A stretch of DNA of 64,000 nt from Paenibacillus sp. BK033. GTDB lineage: Bacteria; Bacillota; Bacilli; Paenibacillales; Paenibacillaceae. Shown piece by piece: positions 40,153-49,617 of the stretch (within the stretch, counting starts at the first letter, position 1; each line of letters opens with the position of its first letter). Position numbers and translations under genes: made by a program. The notes under the pieces are model-generated. The model was not told where the DNA came from and made no database searches. It saw only the letters and a program-made list of their open reading frames with translations. The DNA lies in contig NZ_SLVP01000003.1 of the NCBI RefSeq assembly GCF_004345425.1, positions 283,975 to 347,974 of the forward strand, written 5' to 3'.

Positions 40153-43100
40153 TTATTTCAGAACAATCCGTTCCTGTTCATCGGACTGCACGTAATCGAG
40201 CTCAATGGCTTTCTGTATGCCACTCCGGATTACCCGGTCAAGAGCATTGCCTGATCTTGCGTAGCCGAGTTGCTTCACAACCTGCTTGATCAAATCCTCT
40301 TGCGGCAGACTGATTTGCGCAGCAAGCACTGCCTTCACCGCGGCTGCGACTTCCTCCGCAGGCAGCTCCTCCGCCGCCCGCCTTGCTTCTTCCGTCGCAA
40401 CCCGGTACCGGTCGTAGCCGGAAGGCTCGCTGCCTTCCGGCCAGTAGAAGACAGCCCCTTCCGAGACCGTCTCCACAGGCTTAAGCCGTACAATCAGATC
40501 GGCGAGGCGCTGATCAAGCTTAGCTCCAAGACGGGTTATGCCCCAAGCCTGCAGCACCCGCTTCGCCAGCAAACTGCGGCTGATTGGCCCTTCCTCGCGG
40601 ATAACCTGCCTGATCTGTCCAAGGATCAGCTCCGTCGATGCGGGAGAATAGAAAAGGTCTGTTCCAAGCGAGACCGGCTCAAGCTGGCACGGTATATACG
40701 AAAGCGACGAATCCTGCTTACCTGTCTCCTCAATCGCTGCGGGTTCTTCCGAAGCTTCCGGAACCTCTGCAGCATCCACAGGAGCCGGCTCGGAATGAAT
40801 CGTCACGACAGGTTTAGAAAAAGAAAGCCTTTCCGCCACAAGCGTTTGTTCCTTGGCTTGCTCAATCGCACCGACCACCTGTCGAATTACGTTATCCTTG
40901 TTCTCCCACCACTCCGGACTCCATACCCGGACTAGCTTCCAGCCAAGCTGCTCCAGCACCTGCACGCGTAAAATATCCCTGTCGCGGGCGGCCTCCGCAT
41001 CCCGGTACATCGGTCCGTCCAGCAAAATACCAAGCACATATTGCCCTTTATTCACCGGATCAAGCACCCCGAGATCAATCCGGTAGCCCGACGCGCCTAC
41101 ATGCTGCTCCGTTTCATAACCAAGAGCCTTCAGTTCGTCAACCAGGCTGCGGTGTAGATTGGACACCAGCGAGATTTGCTCGGAGGCCGAGCTCGCCGGA
41201 AGCGCGCGCTGGCCTTTTTCCGCGTAATCCAGGAAGGCTTTGAGGCCAAGCACCCCTTGCGCGCTGATCCGGCTTGCGTTCAAATGATGAGACATTAACG
41301 TCGAGTAGACCAGCATCTCGTATCTCGCACGGGATACGGCAACGTTCAGACGGCGCCAGCCGCCCTGCCGGTTCAGCGGTCCAAAGTTCAGATTGACCTT
41401 GCCGGAAGCATCCGGACCGTAGCCAACGGAGAACAGAATAACATCCCGTTCATCCCCCTGCACGTTCTCCAGGTTTTTCACAAAGACGGGCTCCGGCAGC
41501 TGCGCAAATAACAGATCGAGCTCCTGATCCTGCTTCATCGCTTCCTCGAGCAAATCCTCGATCAAGGTCTGCTGCACGGAGCTGAACGTCACCACGCCAA
41601 TACTGCGCTGGCGCAAGACCGGATCCTTCACTCTGCGGATCATTTCCGCTACAACCGCTTCGCCCTCCGCCCGGTTCTGCTTCGAACGTCCGCGGTCATA
41701 ATAGCCTTCGATCGGTATAAGAGTCACGCTGGAGACCGGCTCATCCGGAGACGGGAAGGTCATCAGCTTGTTCTCGTAATAATGAGCGTTGCTGAAGGCA
41801 ATCAGGCTCTCATGCCGGCTTCGGTAATGCCAGGTGAGATGCCGCTCCGGCATGCCAAGCGCCAGACAGTCATCCAGAATGCTTTCCATGTCCTGCAGCG
41901 CTTCTTCCTCGTCCGTTTCGTTCGAATTTTTCGAGAAGAAGCTTGTCGGAGGCAGCTGCTTCGGATCGCCTACGATAACGGCTTGATGCCCTCTCGCGAG
42001 CGCTCCAACCGCCTGGGCCGTCGGTACCTGGGACGCTTCGTCAAAAATAACCAGATCAAACTTGGCGCCATTCGGATCCAAATACTGCGCGACCGAAATC
42101 GGACTCATCAGCATGCAGGGCGTCAGTCTTGGCAGCAGATTCGGGATGGACTCGAAAAGCTTGCGAATCGAAAGATTCCGTCCGCCGCTGCGAATGGCCC
42201 TCTGCAAAATCCCTGCCTCGGAGCTTTGCGCGGCTTCCACCGTCATTTGCGGGATTTTGGCGGATAAACGTGCCGCAATCTCCTGCTGGGTTAAGCTCAA
42301 ATACTGCTGATCCGCGGCTCTGAACCGCTCGATCGTATCCTCGAATAATTTGCCCGAGAAGGCTTGCAGGCTTTGATCCCTTGCAATCATGTAGTTGGCA
42401 ATCGATTTGTACAGCCCTCTCTCATAGGCGGCAATCAGCTGGGCATTAGAAACCTGCCCTTCCTCATACGGCGTAATAAGAGACGACAACCCGGCTTCCA
42501 CCGCTTCCGTGCGCACTCTGCGCCATGTGCTCCATTCGCGCAGCCGGTCGATATGGGCGGACCATAGCTTCGCTTTGTCCGCGATATAGACCAGCCACTC
42601 CCCTGCGGTCTCCGATGTCCGCAGCTTCTCGAACGGAATGCTCAGCTGTCTGGCTAGCTCGAGCTCATCCGCCTTGATCCGTTGATCAAGGCTTCCGATT
42701 CCTTGCAGGAGGGTGAGCAGAGCCTGATCATGACGGCCGTCCAGAAGGACATCCGCCATCTGCTGTCTCGAGGAATGAGCCGCAGTCCGGCTGCCGGACC
42801 ATTGAACAAGCGTTGCTTGCAGCTTTTCTACCCAATCGCAGGCACTAGCAAGCTCCTCCCATTTGCCATCCTCCGCATCCGCCCATGCCTGACCAAGATA
42901 AGGCGATGCAGCTGTCTTCATCGTCTTCAGCTTCAACTCTTCTTCCTGCCAGGCGGTTAGTTCCACGAGAGCGGGCTTAACCTGATCCTTAGAGAAGGAA
43001 GAGGCGTTAGCCGCCAGACTCTTCAGCTTTTTAAAAATACGCTTTTGCCCCGACCATTTCGGCAGGAACCATTGCAGCTCCGTTCGGTCCCATTCCGCTA

Positions 43101-46029
43101 GAACCGACTTTGCGTCCAGCACGGCAACCTCCGTGGTGAATCTGGCGAATACCTTCGCCCGGAGCTGGTCCCTGCGCTTGCCTTGCTCGGCCGTTGCCCT
43201 CACCTGCGCCCCAGCCTCTTCGATATCCTTAGCCTGAAAGAAGGCCGGCTTCATCTCGGGAACCCGGCTCGCCAGCTCGCAGAGCTGCATTAAAAGCTGA
43301 AGCTGCTGGTAGCTGAGACTTTCCGTATTCACATTCAGCTTCAGACGTCCCGCCGCCTGGCTCGCGGCTTCACGCAGCTGAGCCAGCATCGGAATATATC
43401 GCTTCAGCACCTGATCGGCTTCCGATTTGATCGCTTGCGAGTAGGTAGTAAGCTCGGCATCTCTTAATGGATGAAGATGCGGCTCTCCGCAATCCGCTCC
43501 CGCGATTTGCAGGCGTGCCGCGAGATCCTTCCAGAGGATCAGCTTTTCCGGCGTTAAGGCTTCTATGGAAGCATCGTCGAAACGCATGACAGCCGGAGCG
43601 TCTCCCGCCTGCTCGTACCCGGCTATCGCTTCGAATAAAGTCAAGCCGGAGGGATACTTGCGGTGAAGGGCCGATACATAACCGTTCAGCTCGTTTCTGA
43701 GCTGGAACAGACGGTCCGCCTGGCTGCTCCAGGAATCGGGGGCCGGGATTTTTTTCGCCTCAATAGCGGCAGCTAGTTGATCCAGAACGGATTTTTTCGT
43801 GCTTTTATTCGAATGCAATTCCAGGCAAAACGGACCAAGCCCAATCTGCTCCAAACGGCGCTGCACGACGGACAAGGCCGCCATTTTCTCCGCGACGAAC
43901 AAGACCCGCTTTCCTTGAGCCAACGCACCCGCAATCATGTTCGTAATGGTCTGGGATTTGCCCGTTCCCGGAGGACCGTGAAGCACAAAGCTTTGGCCGC
44001 CTGCCGCCGCGCGAACAGCTGCTAACTGCGAGGAATCCGCGCTGATCGGAATGGATAACCGGGTGGGGTGATCCTGATCCAGCGGAGTCGTCTCCTCCGG
44101 CTGCTCCTCCCACTTCAACCGGCCTTCCATCAGACTGGCTACGATTTTATTGCGGGCAAGCTTATCGGCATGCGTACGGATATCGTTCCACATGACGAAT
44201 TGACCAAAGGAGAACAAGCCCAGGTAGGCGGTCTCCTCCACATCCCACCTTGGCACCTGAATCAGCGCATGCCGGAACACATGGAATACCTGCTTCAGGG
44301 CAATGCCTTTCTCGTCGCGAGGCAAAGGATCCAGCCCGTCAATGCCGATGCCGTAATCCTGCTTCAGCATTTCCAGCAGCGTAATGTTCATCTGCGGCTC
44401 TTCGTCTCTGGCCCGGATGACATAGCCTTGCCGCGAGGATTTCCGGATAATATCCACCGGAATTAGAGCAATCGGAGCGTAACGAGGCAGCTCGCTGACC
44501 GGAGTCTCATACCATTTCAGAAGGCCCAGCGCCAGATACAGCGTATTGGCCCCATTTTCCTCAAGGGAGACTCGGGCCGAACGGTACAGATGCACCATCC
44601 GTCTCTCCAGCTCCACGGCATCCAGATCGACGCGCAGACGCTTCCGGTTAAATTCCTCTTTCAGAAGCTGAGCCAGCGGGTGGTCGCTGTTAATGCTTTG
44701 GTACAAATCCGCATTCCGGCCGTTGTTCTGCCAGTCATTCGGCTTCGCAAGCAGCTGAAATTCCTCGCCGTCAGCGAGTGCGTCCTCCAAATCTCCTAAC
44801 TGAGCCGTAATGACCGGAATACTCGACTTGGACAAGCGGAAGTTCAGAAGCGAATTCCGAAGCGTCAGATCGAGCAGCCTGCGTTCCCATAGCTTCTGGC
44901 GAGGGGATTGCGACAGTGCATCCACTTCGAGCGGTTTTTCAAAAACGTCAACCAGCTCAGGCGCCGCCGCATCCGTCTCGCCAGGTACTGCCGCTTGCGG
45001 CTCCACAATCCAGCCTTCCGGCGTAGCCGTCCGAATCGGCAGCGGGCGTACCGCCGCGGCGCGGGCTCTTCGAATATCCAGCACGCAGTCGAACTTGTCG
45101 GGATCCTGCAGATGTTTTTCCGCTAATCCAACCGCTTGATCAAAGCTTATCGTCTCGCCCTCCACAAAAGCCGTAGCCTCCACCACGCAGATCTGGTTCA
45201 TTCCCGCCGCGATCCGCTTCGTGAGAACGGAGATGTCATCCTGCACGCTTTCCGCGAAGGTCTCCTCCTCCAGCCATAAGCCGGAGAACGCATGCCCCTT
45301 CGTGAAGACGAGCAGCGGATGCAGCCCAACCGCTTCCAGACAGGCCGTGTAAAGAAGGGACAGGTCCAGGCAATTCCCCATGCGGTGCGTAAAGACCGTC
45401 TCCGGCAGACGTACGCGCTGACCAATAACTTCAAAGCTTGGAGGCGCTACGTTATACGCGATTTTCCGGTTCTGCAAAGCCGCGTAGATTGCCGCCGCTT
45501 GCATGCGCACCTTATTCGGATCCTTGCTCTGATAAGCGGTGAACGAGGAGCTTCCGGTCCATTTGGCTAGAATATCCGCGGCTTCCCGGACGACCTGCGC
45601 AATATGGTGATGGTTCGGCATGACAAAAGCAGCCGTCAGCTCCGGCAGCACGGCAAGCCCGCTCCACTCGTCGAAGGCTAATACGGCTATCGTCCCGCGC
45701 TCTCGGCAGACCTCCGTATCCCCTTGAAGCACCTGCAGCGTAAGCGTCCCCGACTGCCGTTCAGATAAATTAGCCAGATAAGACGCCGACATCTGCAGAT
45801 GAATCGTTCCGAGATTCAGCGATTGGCCGGCAGGCAGCAGGCTGTAGCTTTTGCTCCACTCGTAAGCGAAATCCGGCTCGGCTGTAAGCCGGACCGTAAA
45901 GTTAGTTAGATCCTCTTCCGTATGATTATGTATTTCTATACTTCTTACGACCGGCACATGATTTTGCTGGATGCCGTAATTGACAATCTCGCTGTAGGAC
46001 CAGTCGCAGGATAAACGCGTAGGATTCAA
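40153..46029 (-). CDS. DUF4011 / SF1 helicase / Vsr-like nuclease / DUF3320 protein, 1958 aa
   Basis: A giant protein. Residues 1-115 look Ig-like; a transglutaminase-like segment follows with GNCLDLSLLYTACLEAVG near 216 and TKGHAFSGLW near 246 (Cys and His). DUF4011 region about 375-600 (LWERRLLDLTLRNSLLNFR). SF1 helicase: Walker A GPPGTGKSQT near 684, a coiled insert to about 1250, Walker B VIFDEASQVPTA near 1326, GDPKQLPPTSFF, HYRSRHESL, NVQGDERDVILFSVG and NVAVSRARYEML. A PD-(D/E)xK/Vsr-like domain near 1640-1710 (RIDLGVLDP, RDRDILRVQVLEQLGWKLVRVW). C-terminal DUF3320-like winged helices. From memory this matches a single-gene helicase-nuclease defence candidate (Hhe-type). Cytoplasmic, DNA-acting. 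Confidence 0.88.
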   Translation of the reverse strand: MNPTRLSCDWSYSEIVNYGIQQNHVPVVRSIEIHNHTEEDLTNFTVRLTAEPDFAYEWSKSYSLLPAGQSLNLGTIHLQMSASYLANLSERQSGTLTLQVLQGDTEVCRERGTIAVLAFDEWSGLAVLPELTAAFVMPNHHHIAQVVREAADILAKWTGSSSFTAYQSKDPNKVRMQAAAIYAALQNRKIAYNVAPPSFEVIGQRVRLPETVFTHRMGNCLDLSLLYTACLEAVGLHPLLVFTKGHAFSGLWLEEETFAESVQDDISVLTKRIAAGMNQICVVEATAFVEGETISFDQAVGLAEKHLQDPDKFDCVLDIRRARAAAVRPLPIRTATPEGWIVEPQAAVPGETDAAAPELVDVFEKPLEVDALSQSPRQKLWERRLLDLTLRNSLLNFRLSKSSIPVITAQLGDLEDALADGEEFQLLAKPNDWQNNGRNADLYQSINSDHPLAQLLKEEFNRKRLRVDLDAVELERRMVHLYRSARVSLEENGANTLYLALGLLKWYETPVSELPRYAPIALIPVDIIRKSSRQGYVIRARDEEPQMNITLLEMLKQDYGIGIDGLDPLPRDEKGIALKQVFHVFRHALIQVPRWDVEETAYLGLFSFGQFVMWNDIRTHADKLARNKIVASLMEGRLKWEEQPEETTPLDQDHPTRLSIPISADSSQLAAVRAAAGGQSFVLHGPPGTGKSQTITNMIAGALAQGKRVLFVAEKMAALSVVQRRLEQIGLGPFCLELHSNKSTKKSVLDQLAAAIEAKKIPAPDSWSSQADRLFQLRNELNGYVSALHRKYPSGLTLFEAIAGYEQAGDAPAVMRFDDASIEALTPEKLILWKDLAARLQIAGADCGEPHLHPLRDAELTTYSQAIKSEADQVLKRYIPMLAQLREAASQAAGRLKLNVNTESLSYQQLQLLMQLCELASRVPEMKPAFFQAKDIEEAGAQVRATAEQGKRRDQLRAKVFARFTTEVAVLDAKSVLAEWDRTELQWFLPKWSGQKRIFKKLKSLAANASSFSKDQVKPALVELTAWQEEELKLKTMKTAASPYLGQAWADAEDGKWEELASACDWVEKLQATLVQWSGSRTAAHSSRQQMADVLLDGRHDQALLTLLQGIGSLDQRIKADELELARQLSIPFEKLRTSETAGEWLVYIADKAKLWSAHIDRLREWSTWRRVRTEAVEAGLSSLITPYEEGQVSNAQLIAAYERGLYKSIANYMIARDQSLQAFSGKLFEDTIERFRAADQQYLSLTQQEIAARLSAKIPQMTVEAAQSSEAGILQRAIRSGGRNLSIRKLFESIPNLLPRLTPCMLMSPISVAQYLDPNGAKFDLVIFDEASQVPTAQAVGALARGHQAVIVGDPKQLPPTSFFSKNSNETDEEEALQDMESILDDCLALGMPERHLTWHYRSRHESLIAFSNAHYYENKLMTFPSPDEPVSSVTLIPIEGYYDRGRSKQNRAEGEAVVAEMIRRVKDPVLRQRSIGVVTFSSVQQTLIEDLLEEAMKQDQELDLLFAQLPEPVFVKNLENVQGDERDVILFSVGYGPDASGKVNLNFGPLNRQGGWRRLNVAVSRARYEMLVYSTLMSHHLNASRISAQGVLGLKAFLDYAEKGQRALPASSASEQISLVSNLHRSLVDELKALGYETEQHVGASGYRIDLGVLDPVNKGQYVLGILLDGPMYRDAEAARDRDILRVQVLEQLGWKLVRVWSPEWWENKDNVIRQVVGAIEQAKEQTLVAERLSFSKPVVTIHSEPAPVDAAEVPEASEEPAAIEETGKQDSSLSYIPCQLEPVSLGTDLFYSPASTELILGQIRQVIREEGPISRSLLAKRVLQAWGITRLGAKLDQRLADLIVRLKPVETVSEGAVFYWPEGSEPSGYDRYRVATEEARRAAEELPAEEVAAAVKAVLAAQISLPQEDLIKQVVKQLGYARSGNALDRVIRSGIQKAIELDYVQSDEQERIVLK

Positions 46030-46126
46030 AGGCTTCGAACCTCCTTGCTATTCAGTTTCTATCAAATGCTGTCAATAGATTTAATATAGCACTAAAGGAT
46101 CATCATTTCTGCTAAATTCGACATAA

Positions 46127-46158
46127 AAAAAGAGAGAGATTCCTCTCTCTCTTTTTTA
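46127..46158. terminator. Bidirectional terminator upstream of helicase gene
   Basis: AAAAAAGAGAGAGA pairs with TCTCTCTCTTTTTT over 14 bp with loop TTCC. It ends transcription from the YgjP-like gene, so the helicase gene has its own promoter. Confidence 0.85.
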
Positions 46159-46223
46159 AACAGATCGCTCCAATATTATACTGACGCATAGCCGATTTCA
46201 TGTCTATGGATAAAACCTGCCAA

Positions 46224-46889
46224 TTACAGCGTCATCGCCTGCCCGTAACGGGCCAGATACGCTTCCTTGTCCTTGTAGTCGGGCATGATGCTTCCGAGCA
46301 GTCGCCAGAAGGAACGGTCATGGTTCATATGCGTAAGATGGCAGAGCTCATGGATAATGACGTAATCAATCACTTCAACCGGAGCCATCGCGAGGCGGTA
46401 GTTAAAGGTCAGCTTTTTGCTGGAGCTGCAGCTCCCCCATTTGGTCGCCGATTCAACAATGTCAATCGACTTAGGTCTGACCTTCAGCTTCTCCTGATAA
46501 GGCTTGATCCGTTCCGCTATTACCTTCTTGCAGCTGGCAAAATAGAACCTCCGGAGATTCAGCCGCAGCTCCTCTTCCGATAAGCCTTCCGTCTCGATTA
46601 ATTCATGGAGAGAATAATACTTGCCGAGGTGAAGGAACTTCCCTTCGTCCTCATATTCCCTTGTCTTTGGCGTTATAGCCTGCGCTTTCGCAATGGCCTG
46701 CAGTCGGCTTACGATTTCTTTTTCATGCTGCTTCACAGCCTGCTCAATCACTTCATCGCTTGTATCGTTAGGAGCCTTAATCGTAATATGCCCCATCGAA
46801 TCCATCTGGAGATAAAGCTTCTTCCTCACGCCATAGAGGACGTTAACGTCTATCGTGTAATTGTCTAACTGAACCTTCATAGTCACCAT
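46224..46889 (-). CDS. YgjP-like metallopeptidase (DUF45)
   Basis: A 221-aa zinc metallopeptidase-like protein. Zinc motif HELCHLTHMNH near residue 180 (HExxH followed by a third His), preceded by KWGSCSSSKKLTFNYRL, which is diagnostic of the YgjP/DUF45 family. Family members often lie beside type I restriction genes or other DNA-processing genes; here it is upstream of the large helicase. The substrate is unknown. No strong ribosome binding site; an alternative ATG three codons inside (MKVQL) is possible. Confidence 0.88.
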   Translation of the reverse strand: MVTMKVQLDNYTIDVNVLYGVRKKLYLQMDSMGHITIKAPNDTSDEVIEQAVKQHEKEIVSRLQAIAKAQAITPKTREYEDEGKFLHLGKYYSLHELIETEGLSEEELRLNLRRFYFASCKKVIAERIKPYQEKLKVRPKSIDIVESATKWGSCSSSKKLTFNYRLAMAPVEVIDYVIIHELCHLTHMNHDRSFWRLLGSIMPDYKDKEAYLARYGQAMTL

Positions 46890-46937
46890 CGTTCCCGCAA
46901 AATAAATTCTAATTTGTGTTTGAGTAGATATACTCGG

Positions 46938-47390
46938 CTATATCGTAACGGCGCGCAGCGTTGTTCCCGTCTCCAGCAGGCTTTTTAAATTACTCAGAAT
47001 CGCCGGCCAGCCATTGTTGATCCCTTCAAAGGTATCTTCCTTCTCAACAATGTCTGACGGGGCAAGACCTTCGTGTTTAAGCTTTAGCTTTACTGTAGAA
47101 TCCAGCGGCGTTAATTCGAAGGTTACTTTTTGCGGTTCATCACGAACCGTTTTGTCAGCTGCATAGGTCCAGGTAAAAGAAAGCAGCCGATACGGCTCGC
47201 ATTTCAGGATAATCCCGTAATCCGTTACCTCTTCGTTCCTTAAGTAAGTAATGCTCGAGCCTTCCTTCCAGTCGGACTGAATGCGGCTGCCAAAAAAATA
47301 TCTCGTCGTATATACGCTGCTCGTCAAAGCTTCCCATAGCTTTTTCGGTGTCGTGGCAATGTAAAGGGTATAAGCAAAGGTAGTCTCCAT
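46938..47390 (-). CDS. SRPBCC/AHSA1-type protein
   Basis: A 150-aa START-like fold protein: YTLYIATTPKKLWEALTSS, TRYFFGSRIQSDWKEGSS, GIILKCEPYRLLSFTW and a C-terminal GWPAILSNLKSLLETG. This is the usual order of the Aha1-type polyketide cyclase/dehydrase superfamily; no function can be named. In some genomes such proteins follow an ArsR regulator, but none is adjacent here. Confidence 0.85.
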   Translation of the reverse strand: METTFAYTLYIATTPKKLWEALTSSVYTTRYFFGSRIQSDWKEGSSITYLRNEEVTDYGIILKCEPYRLLSFTWTYAADKTVRDEPQKVTFELTPLDSTVKLKLKHEGLAPSDIVEKEDTFEGINNGWPAILSNLKSLLETGTTLRAVTI

Positions 47391-47411
47391 GCTTATAGTG
47401 TATCAAATAAC

Positions 47412-47471
47412 AAAGCACACCACATCAGCCGCTTGTTCTACTCGAACAGTGCTTCTGATGCAATGTGCTTT
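47412..47471 (-). terminator. Probable terminator after SUMF1-like gene
   Basis: AAAGCACAC and CATCAG pair with CTGATG and GTGTGCTTT-type sequence (a few mismatches), followed on the minus strand by GTTATTT. Confidence 0.55.
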
Positions 47472-47502
47472 TATTCGTGTTGACGGTATGTCTACGCACC
47501 AT

Positions 47503-48414
47503 CTATTCCCCGCGAACCAATCGGAAGCCTTGATCCGGCCCAAAGCCGTTAGGCTCGAACTTGCCCCGGAAGGCCGACACGGCGCTGCCGATATCGCCTA
47601 TCCAGCCGCCGCCCTTGACGACCCGCATAGCGCCTTGCGGTACATCCTGCCCCACGTACCAGTCCCAGCACCATTCCCGTACATTCCCCGTCATATCGTA
47701 TAAGCCTAATTCATTAGGCTTCTTAATGCCGATCGTTTTGGTCGCATCGTGGTTGTTCTCTATCGCAGGCCAGGTCCAGTCTCCTTCTAGATACTTGTCT
47801 CCGGCGTTTCTCCAATACCAAGCGACTTCGTTCACGTTATTGCTTCCGCTGTAGGTGAAGCTTCCACTCTTCTGCCCTCCGCTTGCGGCATATTCCCATT
47901 CTGCCTCCGTCGGCAACCGGTACCCGTTAGCGCCTTCGTTAATCGTAACCGTCCATTTGAGCTGATCATGCTCGCTCCTGTTATTCGGGTCCTTCGTGTT
48001 CTTATCGATGCTGTAATAGGGCTTAAGCCCTTCCTTCACGCTTCTTGCATTGCAATATTCGATCACGTCGTACCAGCTGACCATCTCGACCGGCAGCTTG
48101 CCGCCGTTAAACTGGGAGGGGTTGCTTCCCATGACGTTAACCCACTCTTCCTGCGTGACCTCGTATTTGCCGATATAGAAGTCCGGGAGCTTCGTGTCTT
48201 TCCCGTAATAGCTCGACTTCTTATTGGCGAAGGCTCCGCCCTTCACCAGCACAAAGCTATCATCCTTGTTATTCTCCGGCTTGGCGGAAGACTGAACCAC
48301 GGCCTCCGCTTGAGCAGGCTGATTCTGCGCATTTTTGTCCGGCTGCGGCTCCTCCGTGCAAGCGCTGACCATGACTAGTGCTGTTAATAGAGAGCAGACA
48401 ATAAGCTTTCTCAT
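47503..48414 (-). CDS. SUMF1/FGE-fold lipoprotein without catalytic cysteines
   Basis: A 303-aa lipoprotein (lipobox VSAC, Cys19) with a Pro/Gln/Ala linker and a formylglycine-generating-enzyme fold from about residue 55: FYIGKYEVTQEEWVNVMGSNPS, PVEMVSWYDVIEYCNARS, YRLPTEAEWEYAASGG, ELGLYDMTGNVREWCWDWY and KGGGWIGD ending in DQGFRLVRGE. The two cysteines that bind copper near the end of true FGE enzymes are missing, so it is probably a binding or scaffolding protein on the outer face of the membrane. AAAGGAG precedes the ATG at 48414; the longer frame from 48435 is unlikely. Confidence 0.88.
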   Translation of the reverse strand: MRKLIVCSLLTALVMVSACTEEPQPDKNAQNQPAQAEAVVQSSAKPENNKDDSFVLVKGGAFANKKSSYYGKDTKLPDFYIGKYEVTQEEWVNVMGSNPSQFNGGKLPVEMVSWYDVIEYCNARSVKEGLKPYYSIDKNTKDPNNRSEHDQLKWTVTINEGANGYRLPTEAEWEYAASGGQKSGSFTYSGSNNVNEVAWYWRNAGDKYLEGDWTWPAIENNHDATKTIGIKKPNELGLYDMTGNVREWCWDWYVGQDVPQGAMRVVKGGGWIGDIGSAVSAFRGKFEPNGFGPDQGFRLVRGE

Positions 48415-48532
48415 CGGTTGATCTCCTTTGAGCATTCGAAATAGAGAAGGCCGCCGTCAGGGAGACCGGCCGGCCTTGGCTCTTTTTTTCATATGGTAAG
48501 AAGCATTCAGGCTCTCTTAGTAACTTATTAGC

Positions 48533-49168
48533 TTACCACACCGTTACGTTCGAGCTGCCGCTGCTTTGATAGCCTTCCGTCGCGAGGACCTGGTAGGACC
48601 AGCTGCTGCCCAGGTTCATGCCTTTGCTTTTCCAAGCGTTAACGTGGTTAGCGAAGGTAATGGCAACGTTGCTGCCGGTTGCTCTCTTCGATTGGCGGAC
48701 GCTCCAGTATTGCGTGAAGGTAGCCGTTCCATCAATGGATGGCGCGTTGACGCGTTGAGCGGTATAGATATCGTAAGTGCCGCCGTCGCTGCTCACAGTC
48801 CCTTTATAAGTACCGGTAGGCCGGTATGTACCCCAGCTGTCTACCACGTAATATTCGATCAGGGAATTTCTAGTCCATCCGTAGAGAGTCAGATAACCGT
48901 TGCCATTAGGCGCCCATACGCCTGCATTGTAGTTAATAACACGGGAAGCAGAGCCGGTAGTCCAGCCTTTACCTACAACGAAGTTGCCGGTATTCGACCA
49001 ATTCACGCTGTAGTTGCCGCCGGAGCCGTTAACCGCGTTCACCGTTCCGCCGCCATCCGTCCAGTTCTGCCAGTAGTCTGTTGCCGCATTTGCCGTTGCC
49101 GCGAATAAACCGATACTCATGGATGCTGCCAGTACTGCTGTCATAACTTTCTTTTTCAACTTAAACAT
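48533..49168 (-). CDS. xynA: GH11 endo-1,4-beta-xylanase
   Basis: A 211-aa secreted enzyme that cuts the xylan backbone. Signal peptide residues 1-28 ending ATANA; the mature beta-jelly-roll starts [13 protein letters not shown]. Catalytic nucleophile Glu105 in [13 protein letters not shown], acid/base Glu198 in [13 protein letters not shown]; the thumb [17 protein letters not shown] is intact. Length and sequence match low-molecular-weight Bacillus/Paenibacillus xylanases. AGGAGG lies 6 bases before the ATG. A cre-like site next to a TATAAT about 150 bases upstream suggests carbon catabolite repression. It is divergent from the giant GH59-like gene. Confidence 0.97.
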   Translation of the reverse strand: MFKLKKKVMTAVLAASMSIGLFAATANAATDYWQNWTDGGGTVNAVNGSGGNYSVNWSNTGNFVVGKGWTTGSASRVINYNAGVWAPNGNGYLTLYGWTRNSLIEYYVVDSWGTYRPTGTYKGTVSSDGGTYDIYTAQRVNAPSIDGTATFTQYWSVRQSKRATGSNVAITFANHVNAWKSKGMNLGSSWSYQVLATEGYQSSGSSNVTVW

Positions 49169-49318
49169 AATCTACCTCCTGGGATTTGAAATGGCTTGTC
49201 ACAACATTTACCTACGACTTAACTTGAATCATCTCTGCGCGTTGATTCTCTATGAAGTAGATTGTTATTGTGTCTGACCCTCTCTGCTAAGCTCGGCTGC
49301 CACCTCCTTCTGAACAAG

Positions 49319-49342
49319 ATTATAGAGAGAAAACGCTTTCAT
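49319..49342 (-). promoter_or_regulatory. xynA -10 box with adjacent cre-like site
   Basis: Minus-strand ATGAAAGCGTTTTCTC is one or two bases from the CcpA-binding consensus and is followed at once by CTATAAT (-10 at 49319-49324). A cre in the promoter spacer would repress the gene on preferred sugars. The -35 is poor (TTATGA). Confidence 0.65.
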
Positions 49343-49617
49343 CATAAGGAACAAATTAAAGGGTTATCCCCCTTGGATTTAACTTGTATGCAAGTATTTT
49401 TATTTTTTGAGCTACTGCGCAAGAAGTAAAGATAGTTCCATTACATGTAAAATTAATTGGATGAATACGCTTCCAAACTTTCCTATAATAAAGCGGCGTA
49501 ATCGAATACGGAAAGGGGGAACATCCGCGAGCCGTTGCATGGCAGACGCATTCACCATCGCATCTTAGACGAGACATCTTGCAGCATGACCATCGTCCAT
49601 TAAGGAGTGAGCAGGTA
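49343..49617 (+). promoter_or_regulatory. Upstream region of the GH59-like gene
   Basis: Holds a TATAAT at 49484-49489 without a good -35, and a small inverted repeat ACTTG-N4-CAAGT at 49382-49395. The missing -35 hints at activator dependence. TAAGGAG lies 11 bases before the gene start. Confidence 0.4.

Noticed and set aside
48457..48490. GC-rich inverted repeat GGCCG/CGGCC before seven T on the plus strand
   Set aside because: The T run is on the wrong strand for the xylanase gene and no plus-strand gene precedes it; could be a weak terminator but not supported.
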